A DNA stretch of 64,000 nt from Flavobacterium sp. W4I14 (GCA_030817875.1 JAUSZU010000001.1:6014001-6078000); one strand, 5' to 3'. Numbered from the stretch's first letter, positions 1-9,901 are shown. Notes: generated by a model from the sequence alone, not told the origin. Numbers and translations: made by a program.

Positions 1-420
1 CCGTTCTTCACTAAAACCTGCGTAAGCCTTATAATTCTGTAACGAAGCAACCAGTTGATCAGCACCGGTTCCTGAAAAATGGAACCAATAAATAGTCCAT
101 GGTAACGTTGGGTCAGCTTGATAAGTATGTGCTGTTTCTTTTGGAATAATAATGAAATTACCTGCTTCAATATGATAATTGGTATCCTGAAATTCTACGT
201 TTCCCTTTCCTTCTATGCAATAAATCAGAATATGCTGTTCTGAACCATTATTTCTTTTTATATAGTGATTCAATGCCTTACGATAATAACCAACATCGGT
301 AATGTATAAATTGTTTATGATTTCATTTTTAGTACACTGTTTTATAAGTACATTCCTCGGAATGATAAAGGCTTTTTGAAAGTCAAAACTATTTTTGTGC
401 CCTACTTGGCGTTTCCCCAT
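1..420 (-). CDS. AraC-family transcriptional regulator, N-terminal part (runs off window)
   Basis: An uninterrupted reading frame of 140 codons starts at the ATG whose first base is 420 and leaves the window at base 1. It begins MGKRQVGHKNSF and contains a cupin-like stretch (EQHILIYCIEGKGNVEF, later GNFIIIPKETAHTYQAD, then WTIYWFHFSG). These are the signature strands of the sugar-sensing arm of AraC-type regulators. The helix-turn-helix half would lie outside the window, so DNA binding is inferred. It is divergent from the heme-c operon starting at 640, with a 219-base shared upstream region, so it may control that operon. The ligand is unknown. Confidence 0.8.
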   Translation of the reverse strand, partial: MGKRQVGHKNSFDFQKAFIIPRNVLIKQCTKNEIINNLYITDVGYYRKALNHYIKRNNGSEQHILIYCIEGKGNVEFQDTNYHIEAGNFIIIPKETAHTYQADPTLPWTIYWFHFSGTGADQLVASLQNYKAYAGFSEER

Positions 421-559
421 TGTTGATTCTAATAAAAAGTAATATAATCCATTTTTTGAGCAAGTTAATACATTTTTGTGTTTTATTTTTTTATTGATCT
501 TTGGTTTAAGGAAAGCGAAATCTTAGCGATTTAGTCTAGTAGTCGCCTCTGCTTTAATT

Positions 560-590
560 TTTGATAAATGTTTAGTTTAGTTTAACTTTG
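560..590 (+). promoter_or_regulatory. Bacteroidetes-type promoter of the heme-c operon
   Basis: TTTG at 560-563 is followed after exactly 19 bases by TAACTTTG at 583-590. This matches the TTTG-N19-TAnnTTTG consensus of the Bacteroidota primary sigma factor. The predicted transcript would start near 597, about 40 bases before the ATG at 640. Position and spacing are seen directly; activity is inferred. Confidence 0.6.
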
Positions 591-639
591 TATACAAGTT
601 AAGAGATCTGAAAATTAACTTAAATTTATTCTAACCAAA

Positions 640-3378
640 ATGTTATTGAAAAAGAAAATATTATTTGCATCAGGCTTCGTGCTGGTTGTGATTACCTTAA
701 TAGCCTTTTCGCTTTTTTCGTCTGAGAAACCGATCGATTTTAACACGCAGGTTAAGCCCATTTTAAATAAAAAATGTATTTCCTGCCACGGTGGGGTTAA
801 ACAACAAGGCGGTTTTAGCGTGCTATTTAGGGAAGAGGCTTTGGCTAAAACCAAGAGCGGCAAACCGGCAATTATTCCAGGTAATCCGGAGGATAGTGAA
901 TTTATCAAACGCTTAAAATCAAACGATCCTGAAGAAAGGATGCCATATAAACACCCTGCTTTAAATAACGATGAAATTGATATTTTGAGTGATTGGATAA
1001 AACAAGGTGCAAAATGGGGCAACCATTGGGCTTATGTTAGTGTAAAACCGACTGAATTGCCAGATGTGGATAATGATTGGGTACGCAACGATCTGGATAA
1101 ATTTATTTTTGCAAAGCTTGAAGAAAATAAACTTGAGCCATCTAAAACCGCTGATAAGGCTACCCTGTTGAGGAGAGTAAGTTTAGATCTGATCGGTACT
1201 TATCCATCAGATAAACTGGCTAAATTCTATTTAAACAGTAAGGACGAACAGGCAGCCTACAATGTGCTGGTTGACAGTTTGCTGGCTTCTCCTAAATTTG
1301 GCGAACGCTGGGCATCGATGTGGCTGGATATAGCGCGTTATGCCGATACTAAAGGCTACGAGAGTGATCCTAACCGAAATATCTGGAGCTATCGCGACTG
1401 GGTGATTAAGGCCTTTAACCATGATATGCCATATGATCGATTTATTACCGATCAGATTGCCGGAGATTTATTTCCAAATCCAACTGATGCCCAATATATT
1501 GCTACGGCTTTTAGCAGAAATACGCCAACCAACGATGAGGGGGGGACCAATAATGAAGAATTTAGAACGGCGGCAGTTTTAGATCGTGTAAATGCCACCT
1601 GGGAAGGGTTAATGAGTACAACTTTTTCTTGTGTACAATGCCATAGCCATCCATATGATCCTTTTAAACACAATGAATATTATAAATTCATGTCGTATTT
1701 TAACAATACAAGGGATGAAGACGTTTCTGCGGAATACCCATTACTTAAAGATTTTAATGATAGCCTTAAAAATGAACTCAATCATTTAACCAACTGGGTT
1801 AAAACTGTTGCGGGTAAAGAAAGAGCAGCCGAAGTTGATTTATTCTTAAAAACTGGTCAGCCAGCAATAAACTCTACAACGGCCGATGAATTGGTTAATT
1901 CGGTAATTGGCAACAATAACATTGCACTTTATTTTAAAAATAGCTCATCTGCAAGGTTAAAATCAGTTGACCTTAATCATGTTGATCAGTTGATTTTGCG
2001 CTATAACTGCAGTAAACCTGGTGGTACAATGAGTTTACATTTAGGCTCACCAAACGGCCCTGTTGTAAAATCGCGGAAACTCGCCGAAACTAAAGGTTAT
2101 GAAAATGTAGAAATAGATTTTGTAAAGCAAAGTGGGGTAGAGGATGTGTATTTAAAGTATACCAATCCTTCGGTAAAAAATCCTGACGAATTTATGGTGT
2201 ACTTCGATTGGTTTTATTTTACCAAACAGTTTCCCGGAAAAGGTAAACCCGAATATTTGGCCAATAAAAAAAGATTTACTAATTTAATGAATGCAAAGGT
2301 GCCAACAACGCCGATTATGGTTGAAAATCCTTTGAGCATGCAGCGCAAAAACTACGTGTTTGAGCGTGGTGCGTGGACCTCGAAGGGCAAAGAAGTTAAA
2401 GTTGGTGTACCTAATTCTTTGGCTTTTGCTATGCCTAAAAACGCACCAAATAACAGGATGGGTTTAGCCATGTGGCTTACCGATAAAAGAAATCCTCTTG
2501 TATCGAGAACAATGGTGAACCGATTATGGGAGCAGTTATACGGAGCCGGGTTGGTAGAAACTTTAGAAGATATGGGCACCCAGGGAATGGCGCCTACGCA
2601 CCAGGAACTTTTAGATTTTATGGCTTATCAGTTCATGTACAAATACAACTGGAGTGTTAAAAAAATGTTGAAGGAACTGGTGATGATGGCTACTTACAGA
2701 CAAGATAGTAAGGTAACCGAAGAACTGAAAGAAAAAGATCTGTTTAATAAGTTTTACGCCAGGGGTTCGAGGATCAGGTTAAGTGCTGAGCAAATCAGAG
2801 ATCAGAGTCTTGCCGTTTGTGGGGTATTAAGTAATAAAATGTATGGACCACCGGTAATGCCCTGGCAGCCTGAAGGAATTTGGTTTTCGCCCTATAGTGG
2901 TGCTAAATGGGTGCTAAGTAGTGGAGAAGAACAATACCGCAGGGGAATTTATACCTATTGGAAAAGAACAGCCCCATATCCATCAGCTATTGCCTTTGAT
3001 GGTGCATCGAGAGTGGTTTGTAGTCCACGCCGTATTCGAACCAATACCCCTTTACAGGCTCTGGTGACCTTGAATGATAGTGTTTATATCGATTTGGCCA
3101 GAAAACTGGCGGTACGCATGGAAAAAGTTGGTGGAAGTACCAGCAAATCTAAAATTGCCAAAGGCTATGAGTTGATTTTGTATAAAACCATCCCTCAAAA
3201 TAGATTAAAAGTATTCGAGGAACTGTATGCCAAGGCTTTTGGCGAGTTTAGAAAAAATTCTGCAAGTGTATCGGCATTTATGGGCGATAAACAAAAGAAA
3301 TTTAAGCCAGAAGAAGCAGCAATGGTACTGGTAGCCAATGCAATGCTTAATCTGGATGAAGTAGTTACCAAAAATTGA
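640..3378 (+). CDS. PSD1/DUF1549-DUF1553 cytochrome c domain protein with internal CBM6-like domain
   Basis: The 912-residue protein has an N-terminal membrane anchor or signal (about residues 7-27) and a planctomycete-type cytochrome c domain with heme motif CISCH at 46-50. A DUF1549 (PSD1) region follows at about 140-345 with a second CxxCH, CVQCH, at 331-335. A beta-rich stretch at about 420-530 (ending YFDWFYF) resembles a CBM6-type carbohydrate-binding module, and DUF1553 covers about 600-855. Such proteins are heme-c proteins outside the cytoplasm, and their reaction has not been established. It is first in an operon, 11 bases before a DUF1501 gene, its usual partner. An oxidative role on a sugar or sugar derivative is inference. 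Family assignment is confident. Confidence 0.9.
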   Translation: MLLKKKILFASGFVLVVITLIAFSLFSSEKPIDFNTQVKPILNKKCISCHGGVKQQGGFSVLFREEALAKTKSGKPAIIPGNPEDSEFIKRLKSNDPEERMPYKHPALNNDEIDILSDWIKQGAKWGNHWAYVSVKPTELPDVDNDWVRNDLDKFIFAKLEENKLEPSKTADKATLLRRVSLDLIGTYPSDKLAKFYLNSKDEQAAYNVLVDSLLASPKFGERWASMWLDIARYADTKGYESDPNRNIWSYRDWVIKAFNHDMPYDRFITDQIAGDLFPNPTDAQYIATAFSRNTPTNDEGGTNNEEFRTAAVLDRVNATWEGLMSTTFSCVQCHSHPYDPFKHNEYYKFMSYFNNTRDEDVSAEYPLLKDFNDSLKNELNHLTNWVKTVAGKERAAEVDLFLKTGQPAINSTTADELVNSVIGNNNIALYFKNSSSARLKSVDLNHVDQLILRYNCSKPGGTMSLHLGSPNGPVVKSRKLAETKGYENVEIDFVKQSGVEDVYLKYTNPSVKNPDEFMVYFDWFYFTKQFPGKGKPEYLANKKRFTNLMNAKVPTTPIMVENPLSMQRKNYVFERGAWTSKGKEVKVGVPNSLAFAMPKNAPNNRMGLAMWLTDKRNPLVSRTMVNRLWEQLYGAGLVETLEDMGTQGMAPTHQELLDFMAYQFMYKYNWSVKKMLKELVMMATYRQDSKVTEELKEKDLFNKFYARGSRIRLSAEQIRDQSLAVCGVLSNKMYGPPVMPWQPEGIWFSPYSGAKWVLSSGEEQYRRGIYTYWKRTAPYPSAIAFDGASRVVCSPRRIRTNTPLQALVTLNDSVYIDLARKLAVRMEKVGGSTSKSKIAKGYELILYKTIPQNRLKVFEELYAKAFGEFRKNSASVSAFMGDKQKKFKPEEAAMVLVANAMLNLDEVVTKN

Positions 3379-3389
3379 TTTGATCGGTT

Positions 3390-4901
3390 ATGACAAGAGA
3401 CGAATTAAACGCACATAGGTTAATTAAAGAAGCACATGAAGCAAATGCACGCCTGAACTCGCGACGCCATTTTTTAAAAGAAAGTGCGATGGGTTTGGGA
3501 GCTTTAGCAATGGGTTCGTTATTGGGCAGCTGCGGTAATCTTTTTTCGAGTCCACAAACAAAGATCGCTTACGATCCTGCACATCCGTTATTGCCAAAAT
3601 CGCCACCACTTGTAGGCAAGGCCCGAAGTGTAATTTATTTGCACATGGCAGGTGCTCCATCTCAATTAGAATTATTTGATTTTAAACCAGAGTTAATGAA
3701 AATGGATGGCCAGGATTGCCCTCCATCATTACTTGCCGGGAAAAAATTTGCTTTTATAACCGGGGTGCCTAAAATGTTGGGTCCACAGGCTAATTTTGCT
3801 AATTATGGTCAATCGGGGGCCTTAGTTAGTGATAATTTGCCGCATTTTTCTACCATGGTAGATGAGGTAAGCTTTTTAAAAGCTGTAAAAACAGATCAAT
3901 TTAACCATGCTCCGGCGCAGCTGTTGGTACATACAGGTTCACCGCGATTAGGCAGGCCAAGTATGGGCAGCTGGGTAACCTACGGTTTAGGATCGGAAAA
4001 TCAGAATTTACCGGGATATGTAGTGCTTACCAGTGGTGGTAGTTTCCCTGATGCCGGAAAAAGTGTTTGGGGAAGTGGTTTCTTGCCCTCCGTTTATCAA
4101 GGTGTACAATGTAGAAGTGAAGGAGATCCGGTACTGTTCATAAAAGATCCGGATGGTATGAACCGGGATTTGAGAAAAGCGTCGATCGAAGCCATTAATA
4201 AAGCCAACGAGCAACAATATCAAGAATATAACGATCCTGAAATTTTATCGCGGATAGCACAGTATGAAATGGCTTACCGCATGCAAATATCGGCACCAGA
4301 GGTGATGAACATCAATGATGAACCTGCCTACATTCACGAAATGTATGGTACACAACCAGGTAAAGCATGTTTTGCCAATAATGTGTTGCTTGCCCGTAAA
4401 CTGGTAGAAAAAGGAGTACGTTATGTGCAGTTATTCGATTGGGGATGGGATGCGCACGGCGATAATCCAAGCAACTCACTTAACATCGGACTGAAGAATA
4501 AATGTAGAACCATTGACAGGCCAATTACCGCTTTATTGCTCGATTTAAAACAACGCGGTTTATTAGAAGAAACCCTGGTTGTTTGGGGCGGTGAATTCGG
4601 GCGTACACCAATGATGGAAAACAGAAATGGTATTCAAAATCCATTTAAAGGTAGAGATCACCATACAGAAGCATTTACCATATGGATGGCCGGCGGAGGT
4701 GTGAAAAAAGGATTTACACACGGCGAAACAGATGAGATTGGCTATAGTGCTGTAAGCGGAAAAGTTGATGCTTTCGATATTCAAGCCACTATTTTAAACC
4801 AGTTGGGCTTCGATCACGAACAATTTACCTATCCTTTTCAGGGGAGGCCATTTAGGTTAACTGATGTGGCAGGCAAGGTGATCTCAGAGATTGTTGCTTA
4901 A
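3390..4901 (+). CDS. DUF1501 domain protein, Tat-exported
   Basis: The 503-residue protein carries a twin-arginine signal (SRRHFLK at 24-30) followed by a hydrophobic stretch ending LLGSC, which could be a Tat lipoprotein site at Cys48. The rest is a DUF1501 domain, related to the alkaline-phosphatase/sulfatase fold, with the late motifs GGEFGRTP and GRDHHTEAF (about residues 405-425). DUF1501 proteins accompany PSD1 proteins in Planctomycetes and Bacteroidota; their function is not established. Tat export suggests that it folds with a cofactor or metal before export. It lies 11 bases after the PSD1 gene and is clearly co-transcribed. Confidence 0.9.
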   Translation: MTRDELNAHRLIKEAHEANARLNSRRHFLKESAMGLGALAMGSLLGSCGNLFSSPQTKIAYDPAHPLLPKSPPLVGKARSVIYLHMAGAPSQLELFDFKPELMKMDGQDCPPSLLAGKKFAFITGVPKMLGPQANFANYGQSGALVSDNLPHFSTMVDEVSFLKAVKTDQFNHAPAQLLVHTGSPRLGRPSMGSWVTYGLGSENQNLPGYVVLTSGGSFPDAGKSVWGSGFLPSVYQGVQCRSEGDPVLFIKDPDGMNRDLRKASIEAINKANEQQYQEYNDPEILSRIAQYEMAYRMQISAPEVMNINDEPAYIHEMYGTQPGKACFANNVLLARKLVEKGVRYVQLFDWGWDAHGDNPSNSLNIGLKNKCRTIDRPITALLLDLKQRGLLEETLVVWGGEFGRTPMMENRNGIQNPFKGRDHHTEAFTIWMAGGGVKKGFTHGETDEIGYSAVSGKVDAFDIQATILNQLGFDHEQFTYPFQGRPFRLTDVAGKVISEIVA

Positions 4902-5004
4902 GTCAGGAATCGGAAGTCCTGAGTCCACAGTCTATTACCGATTTAAACAATTAACCGATTAACCCAATGACCAATCTACAAATGAACTAACAACAAGTGA
5001 CCCA
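4902..5004 (+). repeat. Degenerate 8-9 base word repeats in an intra-operon spacer
   Basis: The 103-base spacer consists largely of short related words ending in AC, such as CAATTAAC, CGATTAAC, CCAATGAC, CAATCTAC, AAATGAAC and CCAATGAAC. The last word contains the ATG of the next gene. Similar words recur near 36674-36694. I see no gene or clear hairpin here. Confidence 0.5.
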
Positions 5005-5937
5005 ATGAACCAAACCAGAAGGAAATTCTTACAAAATACAGCTGTTGTAACGGCAGCATCAGTTTTAGCCCCCATCCAAAATATGAGCGCCAACGAACTT
5101 AAAAATATAAAAGCAAAAGCTGGCTACGAATTATTATTTATGCAAACCGATTGGGGTTTTGGAGGCACAAGAGATGAGTTTTGTGCAGCAGCCAAAAAAG
5201 AAGGATATGAAGGCATTGAAGTATGGTGGCCTGGTGAGGATAAAGCAATAAAAGAACTTTTTGATGCGGTTAAGAAACATAAACTGGAAATCGGATTTTT
5301 ATGCGCCGGATCGCAGTCGAACATAACTGAGCATTTAGCTGCTTTCAAAAAAAGTTTAAATGCCATTTGTGCCAATACTTATCAAAAACCTGTTTACATC
5401 AATTGCCATTCGGGAAAAGATTATTTCACTTACGAAGAAAATAAACAGATTATCGATTACGCAACGGCCAAAGGTAAATCGTCTGGCATACCAGTTTATC
5501 ACGAAACGCATCGTAGCCGTATGATGTTTGCTGCACATGTTGCTAAAAATTTTGCGGAGAAAAATCCAGAATTAAGATTTACTTTAGATATTTCGCATTG
5601 GTGCAATGTGCACGAAAGTTTATTATCTGACCAGAAACAGACCATCGATTTTATTTTAGAAAAGGCAGAACATATCCACTCGCGGGTTGGGCACCCCGAA
5701 GGGCCACAGGTAAATGATCCACGGGCACCAGAATGGGCAAAAGCGGTAGAAGCACACCTGGCCTGGTGGGATAAAATTATAGCACGCAAAAAGAAAAACG
5801 GCGAGCGTATGACTATTCTTACCGAATTTGGTCCGGCTGATTATATGCCTACCCTGCCTTATACGCGCCAACCCCTTGCCGATCAATGGGCGATAAATGT
5901 TTATATGATGAATTTATTAAGAAAGAGATATCAATAA
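5005..5937 (+). CDS. Sugar phosphate isomerase/epimerase-like TIM barrel, Tat-exported
   Basis: The 310-residue protein opens with a twin-arginine signal (TRRKFLQN) and continues as a xylose-isomerase-like TIM barrel of the AP endonuclease 2 superfamily. Candidate metal or substrate ligands are spaced as in the family: the Glu of YHETH, the Asp of LDISHW, the His of SRVGH and the Glu of LTEFGP. Relatives isomerise or epimerise sugars or inositols. Export to the periplasm next to heme-c proteins suggests that it acts on a sugar outside the cytoplasm, which is inference. The substrate is unknown. It sits third in the operon and ends one base before the next start codon. Confidence 0.85.
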   Translation: MNQTRRKFLQNTAVVTAASVLAPIQNMSANELKNIKAKAGYELLFMQTDWGFGGTRDEFCAAAKKEGYEGIEVWWPGEDKAIKELFDAVKKHKLEIGFLCAGSQSNITEHLAAFKKSLNAICANTYQKPVYINCHSGKDYFTYEENKQIIDYATAKGKSSGIPVYHETHRSRMMFAAHVAKNFAEKNPELRFTLDISHWCNVHESLLSDQKQTIDFILEKAEHIHSRVGHPEGPQVNDPRAPEWAKAVEAHLAWWDKIIARKKKNGERMTILTEFGPADYMPTLPYTRQPLADQWAINVYMMNLLRKRYQ

Positions 5938-5938
5938 G

Positions 5939-7333
5939 ATGTTAGAATTTTTCGGCCGCTTTCACCCGGTTTTTGTCCACCTTCCTATCGGAATTTTGTT
6001 GCTTGGCTGTATTTGTATTCTCTTATCATTTGCTGCAAAGTTTATTAGCCTAAAACCAGCTATTCCTATTGTGCTGCTCCTAGGTGCGTTAAGTGCTGTA
6101 GTATCTTGTATTACTGGTTATTTATTGGCCAATGGTGGCGATTATGACGGGAAACTCGTAAGTAATCACCAATGGATGGGGATCAGTGTTGCTGTTTTAT
6201 CTTTTATATTGTGGATTATTTACAAAAAAGTTAAATCTAATGCCATATTAGGTACAATAGCTGTAGTTCTCATAGCGCTCATTTCAATTACAGGGCATTT
6301 AGGAGGTTCTTTAACCCATGGTTCTGATTATTTAACCGCGCCGTTAAAATCGGGCAATACAAAGGGTGGTGCAGCCATACCACCAATTCCAAATGTTCAG
6401 GAAGCCTTTGTGTATCAAAATGCTGTTCAACCACTCTTTCAAAATAGGTGTTATAGTTGCCATGGCAGCGAAAAACAGAAAGGCAAGCTAAGGTTAGACC
6501 AGGAAGCATATATTTTAAAAGGTGGAGAAGATGGGCACACCATTGTAAAGGGCAAAGCCGACGATAGTGAGCTAATGAAGCGGATTTTATTGCCATTGAA
6601 TGATGAAGACCATATGGCGCCTAAAGAAAAGCCTCAACTCACTAACAATGAGATTGCCTTATTAAAATGGTGGATTGATAATGGAGCCGATTTTAAAAAG
6701 AAATTTAAGGATCTTCCCCAATCAGAAAATATAAAAACAATTTTAGCCAGTCTGCAAAAAGGTGAAAGTGGGGCCGAGCAAATCAAAGCCAGCGATATTC
6801 CAACTGAAGAGGTTTCAGCAGTTGATAATAAAGTATTGAAAAAGTTTACCGATGCGGGGATTACCGTATTTCCGGTTGCTCAAAATACCAATTACCTCTC
6901 AGCCAATTTTATCAATGCACAATCGATGGGCAAAGATGTTTTGGACCTGATAAAATCAATCGAAAAACAACTTCTTTGGCTTAAGTTAGAAAACAATAAA
7001 GTAAACGATCAAACCTTAACTGCAATAAAGGATTGTAAACACCTAACCAGGTTAAACCTAAATAATACCCAGATTACAGATGCAGGTTTAGTATCGCTGA
7101 AAGATTTAGAGCAGTTACAGTCGTTGAGTTTGGTCGGAACAAAAATTACTGCAAAAGGGATTAATCAATTAAAGAAGCTGAAAAATTTAAAATTTCTTTA
7201 TGTGTATCAAACCGGTATAGCTAAAGCAGATTTAGCAGGTATAAAAAAACTATTGCCTAAAGTTAGTTTAGATACAGGGAATTACACTGTACCTAAGGTT
7301 ACCCAAGATACTGCAATATTTAAAGGGCCTTAA
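5939..7333 (+). CDS. Membrane protein: DUF2231-like helices, cytochrome c domain and leucine-rich repeats
   Basis: The 464-residue protein has four predicted transmembrane helices in about residues 1-125, starting FFGRFHPVFVHLPIG, typical of DUF2231-like membrane modules. A planctomycete-type cytochrome c domain follows with heme motif CYSCH at 171-175. Leucine-rich repeats occupy about 345-445 (for example TRLNLNNTQITDAGL). The start codon lies one base after the upstream stop, suggesting translational coupling. It is the likely membrane anchor of the operon and could pass electrons from the periplasmic partners toward the membrane. That role is inferred from architecture, since no enzyme of this kind is characterised to my knowledge. 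Confidence 0.85.
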   Translation: MLEFFGRFHPVFVHLPIGILLLGCICILLSFAAKFISLKPAIPIVLLLGALSAVVSCITGYLLANGGDYDGKLVSNHQWMGISVAVLSFILWIIYKKVKSNAILGTIAVVLIALISITGHLGGSLTHGSDYLTAPLKSGNTKGGAAIPPIPNVQEAFVYQNAVQPLFQNRCYSCHGSEKQKGKLRLDQEAYILKGGEDGHTIVKGKADDSELMKRILLPLNDEDHMAPKEKPQLTNNEIALLKWWIDNGADFKKKFKDLPQSENIKTILASLQKGESGAEQIKASDIPTEEVSAVDNKVLKKFTDAGITVFPVAQNTNYLSANFINAQSMGKDVLDLIKSIEKQLLWLKLENNKVNDQTLTAIKDCKHLTRLNLNNTQITDAGLVSLKDLEQLQSLSLVGTKITAKGINQLKKLKNLKFLYVYQTGIAKADLAGIKKLLPKVSLDTGNYTVPKVTQDTAIFKGP

Positions 7334-7357
7334 GGTTATAGCATGATACATTATAAA

Positions 7358-9901
7358 CTATCTGAGAAGAGTTATTGAACCTGAATATTTGACATTTTTA
7401 TTTGATAAGTTAGTGCCCAATATTACGTAATAATATACGCCAACAGGGAGTTCGTTGCCTTTAAAAGTGCCGTTCCAGTTTTTAAATATGTTATTGGTAA
7501 AGAAAACCTGGGTACCCAGTCGGTTATAGATCTGGATATTATATTTCGCAAGGTTTGTTACACCAACAATCAATTCATCATTAATCCCATCTCCATTAGG
7601 CGAGAATGCATTTGGAACGAATGTAGACGCATTTTTTTTGATTATCAGATCGCCTTGCGTGATTGAATTTGCGCAGCCGTTTTTAGAAAATACAGTTAAA
7701 GTAATTCTGAATAATCCATCGGTTTGATAAACATGGGTGGGGTTTTGTTCTGAAGAAGTAATCCCATCGCCAAAATTCCATTCATAAAAATCTCCATAAA
7801 GCGACATATTGGTAAATACTATAGGTACTGGAGCAGAAAACTTAACATCAAAGGTAGGTTCGGTATAAAATTTAGCAACGGGAATTCTGGCAATTGCTGG
7901 AATAACGATAGTTGCTGGTTCGGAGCTACAAGAGCCTGATGTTAACACAACCTGGTACTTACCTGCCAAATTAAGATCTGTTACCGGAATTTCAATAGCA
8001 TTTGTGACTGCGCTATAATTATTTGGTCCGCTCCAGCTATAAGTGACACCTTCTTGTGCCGGTACAGCTAATTTTATGATATCTTTTAAACAAAACAATG
8101 CCTGATTGATACTAATTTCTGGTTTTTCCGGCTTCAATTCTACTAAAATATCTTTTGTATAGGTAGAAACACAGCCATTATTAGTTTCAACTGTCAGGGT
8201 AATTGTTTTAAGCCCTGGCTCAGTGAAGGTTAATATTTTACTGTCGTCATTGATTGCGACCTGATTTTTTACGCCTGGGCCAAAATCCCAGATGACTTTC
8301 GTATAATTTTTAGAAGTATTGATAAACGAAAAAGACTGGTTTGTTTCGCATTTATTATTAACCTCAATCGAAAACATTGCTTCAGGTTTTAAATCGACCG
8401 ACAAGATATCGACCGAATTTACCTCACTCACACAATCTCCAATCTGAACATAAAGTTTATAGGTTCCAACTATTTCTGCTCCGCTTACCTGGATTTCGGG
8501 ATTTTGTTGTGTTGAACTGAAACCATTCGGTCCTGACCAGTGGTAGCTTGCTAAATTTAAAAAAGGAGTTGATAACTTTAATACATCTCCCTGGCATAAA
8601 TTAACACCCGAAGGCGTTATTATTGGTTTTTCAGGTGTGTTTGCTACAATAAAAGTTTGGGTAGTAATTACATTGCATCCATTTGTACCCATGGCTTCTA
8701 AAACCACAACTTTCTCTCCGGGGGTATTGTATGTTACCGTAAATGGCCCAGTCGTTGTGGCCGAAGCCAGACTTGCACCTTCACCAAAAGACCATTTTAA
8801 AGTGGCGAAATTCTGTGCCCTGCTTTCGAAAATATACGCTTGGCTATCGGTACATGGATTTAGTTTCTGAACATCAATTTCGGCTGTTGGACCTGCAAAA
8901 TCAGCTGTACCACCAAATTCTATGGTAAAGCCATTGTTCCCTCCAGAAAAATTATCGATTAATATGGCATAAACATGGTCCTGTTGCAGGTCTACATATT
9001 TTACAAAGCCATTTTGGCCAGGTGGACAGCCAGCCGACTCTGTCAAATCAGTTTCCGTCATACTTAGACCAGTTTTATAATAAGTGGGGCTACAGGTTAC
9101 GCCGCTGCCCGATGCACATCGGATTGCATTTGAAGCATTTACCATACTACAATCCCCGTTCACGCCTAAATCATAAAAAATCCAGTCAATGTCGTTTGTG
9201 GTTACTGTAGGTGTGATTACAAAAGTGAAGTTGCCGGGTGCAGCGGCTTTAAACATATACCAGGCAGAGTTAGATTCTGTACCTAAGCAGGTTCCGGCTG
9301 ATTCGTGATTATTTGCTCCCGAGCCAGTTACATTTAACTGGGTAAATGTTTCTTTTGTGCACAGCACTGAAAATGTCCCGCAATCTTGTCCTGGCCGTAT
9401 TGGTGGGAAATAATTATCGATACAAAGTTTAAAGGTACCGGTAATGTCATTAGCTGCGCTAACCCTAACATAGTAGATCTGTCCTACCGTTAAAGCGCCC
9501 TTGTATAGAGAATTAACATTGTTTGAGGTGGCCAGCGTGCCAGATAACTCGCTTATAGAACCAGTTGCTGCATCAAATGCATATAAGGCAACCAACGGAT
9601 CAATTAAAGTGTTTGCACTATTGGCGTTAATTTTCCCACTAACAGAAATGTTTACATCAAATTTAGATGCTGTAAACTTAAACCAAACATCTTTTCCAAT
9701 AGCTGGCCAGTTTAAACCTTTATTATAATTGCTCGTGGTAGCTTCTAAATTATTAAATTCGGCATCGCCACTGCAATACGCACTGGTATTGGTAATATTT
9801 ATGGCGTTTATCAGTTCATCATTAACAGGAGGGCTAAATTTTGCAAAGGCAGAGAGGCTTAATAATACTAATAGAAAAGGAAGTAATGAGGAGTAGCGCA
9901 T
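7358..9901 (-). CDS. PKD-repeat cell-surface protein with T9SS type B (CHU_C) sorting domain
   Basis: The 847-residue protein has a signal peptide (residues 1-20), a beta-sandwich region at about 25-170, several Ig/PKD-like repeats (for example YEWNFGDGITSSEQNPTHVY) and a final domain from about 765. That domain includes VPNAFSPNGDGINDEL and ends GVYYYVIL...SGSITLLR, which matches the gliding-motility-associated C-terminal domain recognised by the type IX secretion system. The protein is therefore probably exported to, or beyond, the cell surface. No catalytic domain is recognisable, so adhesion or matrix binding is more likely than enzymatic activity. It converges with the heme-c operon, whose last gene ends 25 bases away. 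Confidence 0.88.
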   Translation of the reverse strand: MRYSSLLPFLLVLLSLSAFAKFSPPVNDELINAINITNTSAYCSGDAEFNNLEATTSNYNKGLNWPAIGKDVWFKFTASKFDVNISVSGKINANSANTLIDPLVALYAFDAATGSISELSGTLATSNNVNSLYKGALTVGQIYYVRVSAANDITGTFKLCIDNYFPPIRPGQDCGTFSVLCTKETFTQLNVTGSGANNHESAGTCLGTESNSAWYMFKAAAPGNFTFVITPTVTTNDIDWIFYDLGVNGDCSMVNASNAIRCASGSGVTCSPTYYKTGLSMTETDLTESAGCPPGQNGFVKYVDLQQDHVYAILIDNFSGGNNGFTIEFGGTADFAGPTAEIDVQKLNPCTDSQAYIFESRAQNFATLKWSFGEGASLASATTTGPFTVTYNTPGEKVVVLEAMGTNGCNVITTQTFIVANTPEKPIITPSGVNLCQGDVLKLSTPFLNLASYHWSGPNGFSSTQQNPEIQVSGAEIVGTYKLYVQIGDCVSEVNSVDILSVDLKPEAMFSIEVNNKCETNQSFSFINTSKNYTKVIWDFGPGVKNQVAINDDSKILTFTEPGLKTITLTVETNNGCVSTYTKDILVELKPEKPEISINQALFCLKDIIKLAVPAQEGVTYSWSGPNNYSAVTNAIEIPVTDLNLAGKYQVVLTSGSCSSEPATIVIPAIARIPVAKFYTEPTFDVKFSAPVPIVFTNMSLYGDFYEWNFGDGITSSEQNPTHVYQTDGLFRITLTVFSKNGCANSITQGDLIIKKNASTFVPNAFSPNGDGINDELIVGVTNLAKYNIQIYNRLGTQVFFTNNIFKNWNGTFKGNELPVGVYYYVILGTNLSNKNVKYSGSITLLR

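Noticed and set aside
8637..9728. Plus-strand open frames opposite the PKD gene
   Set aside because: They mirror the codon pattern of the real minus-strand gene, have no recognisable domain and no plausible start context.
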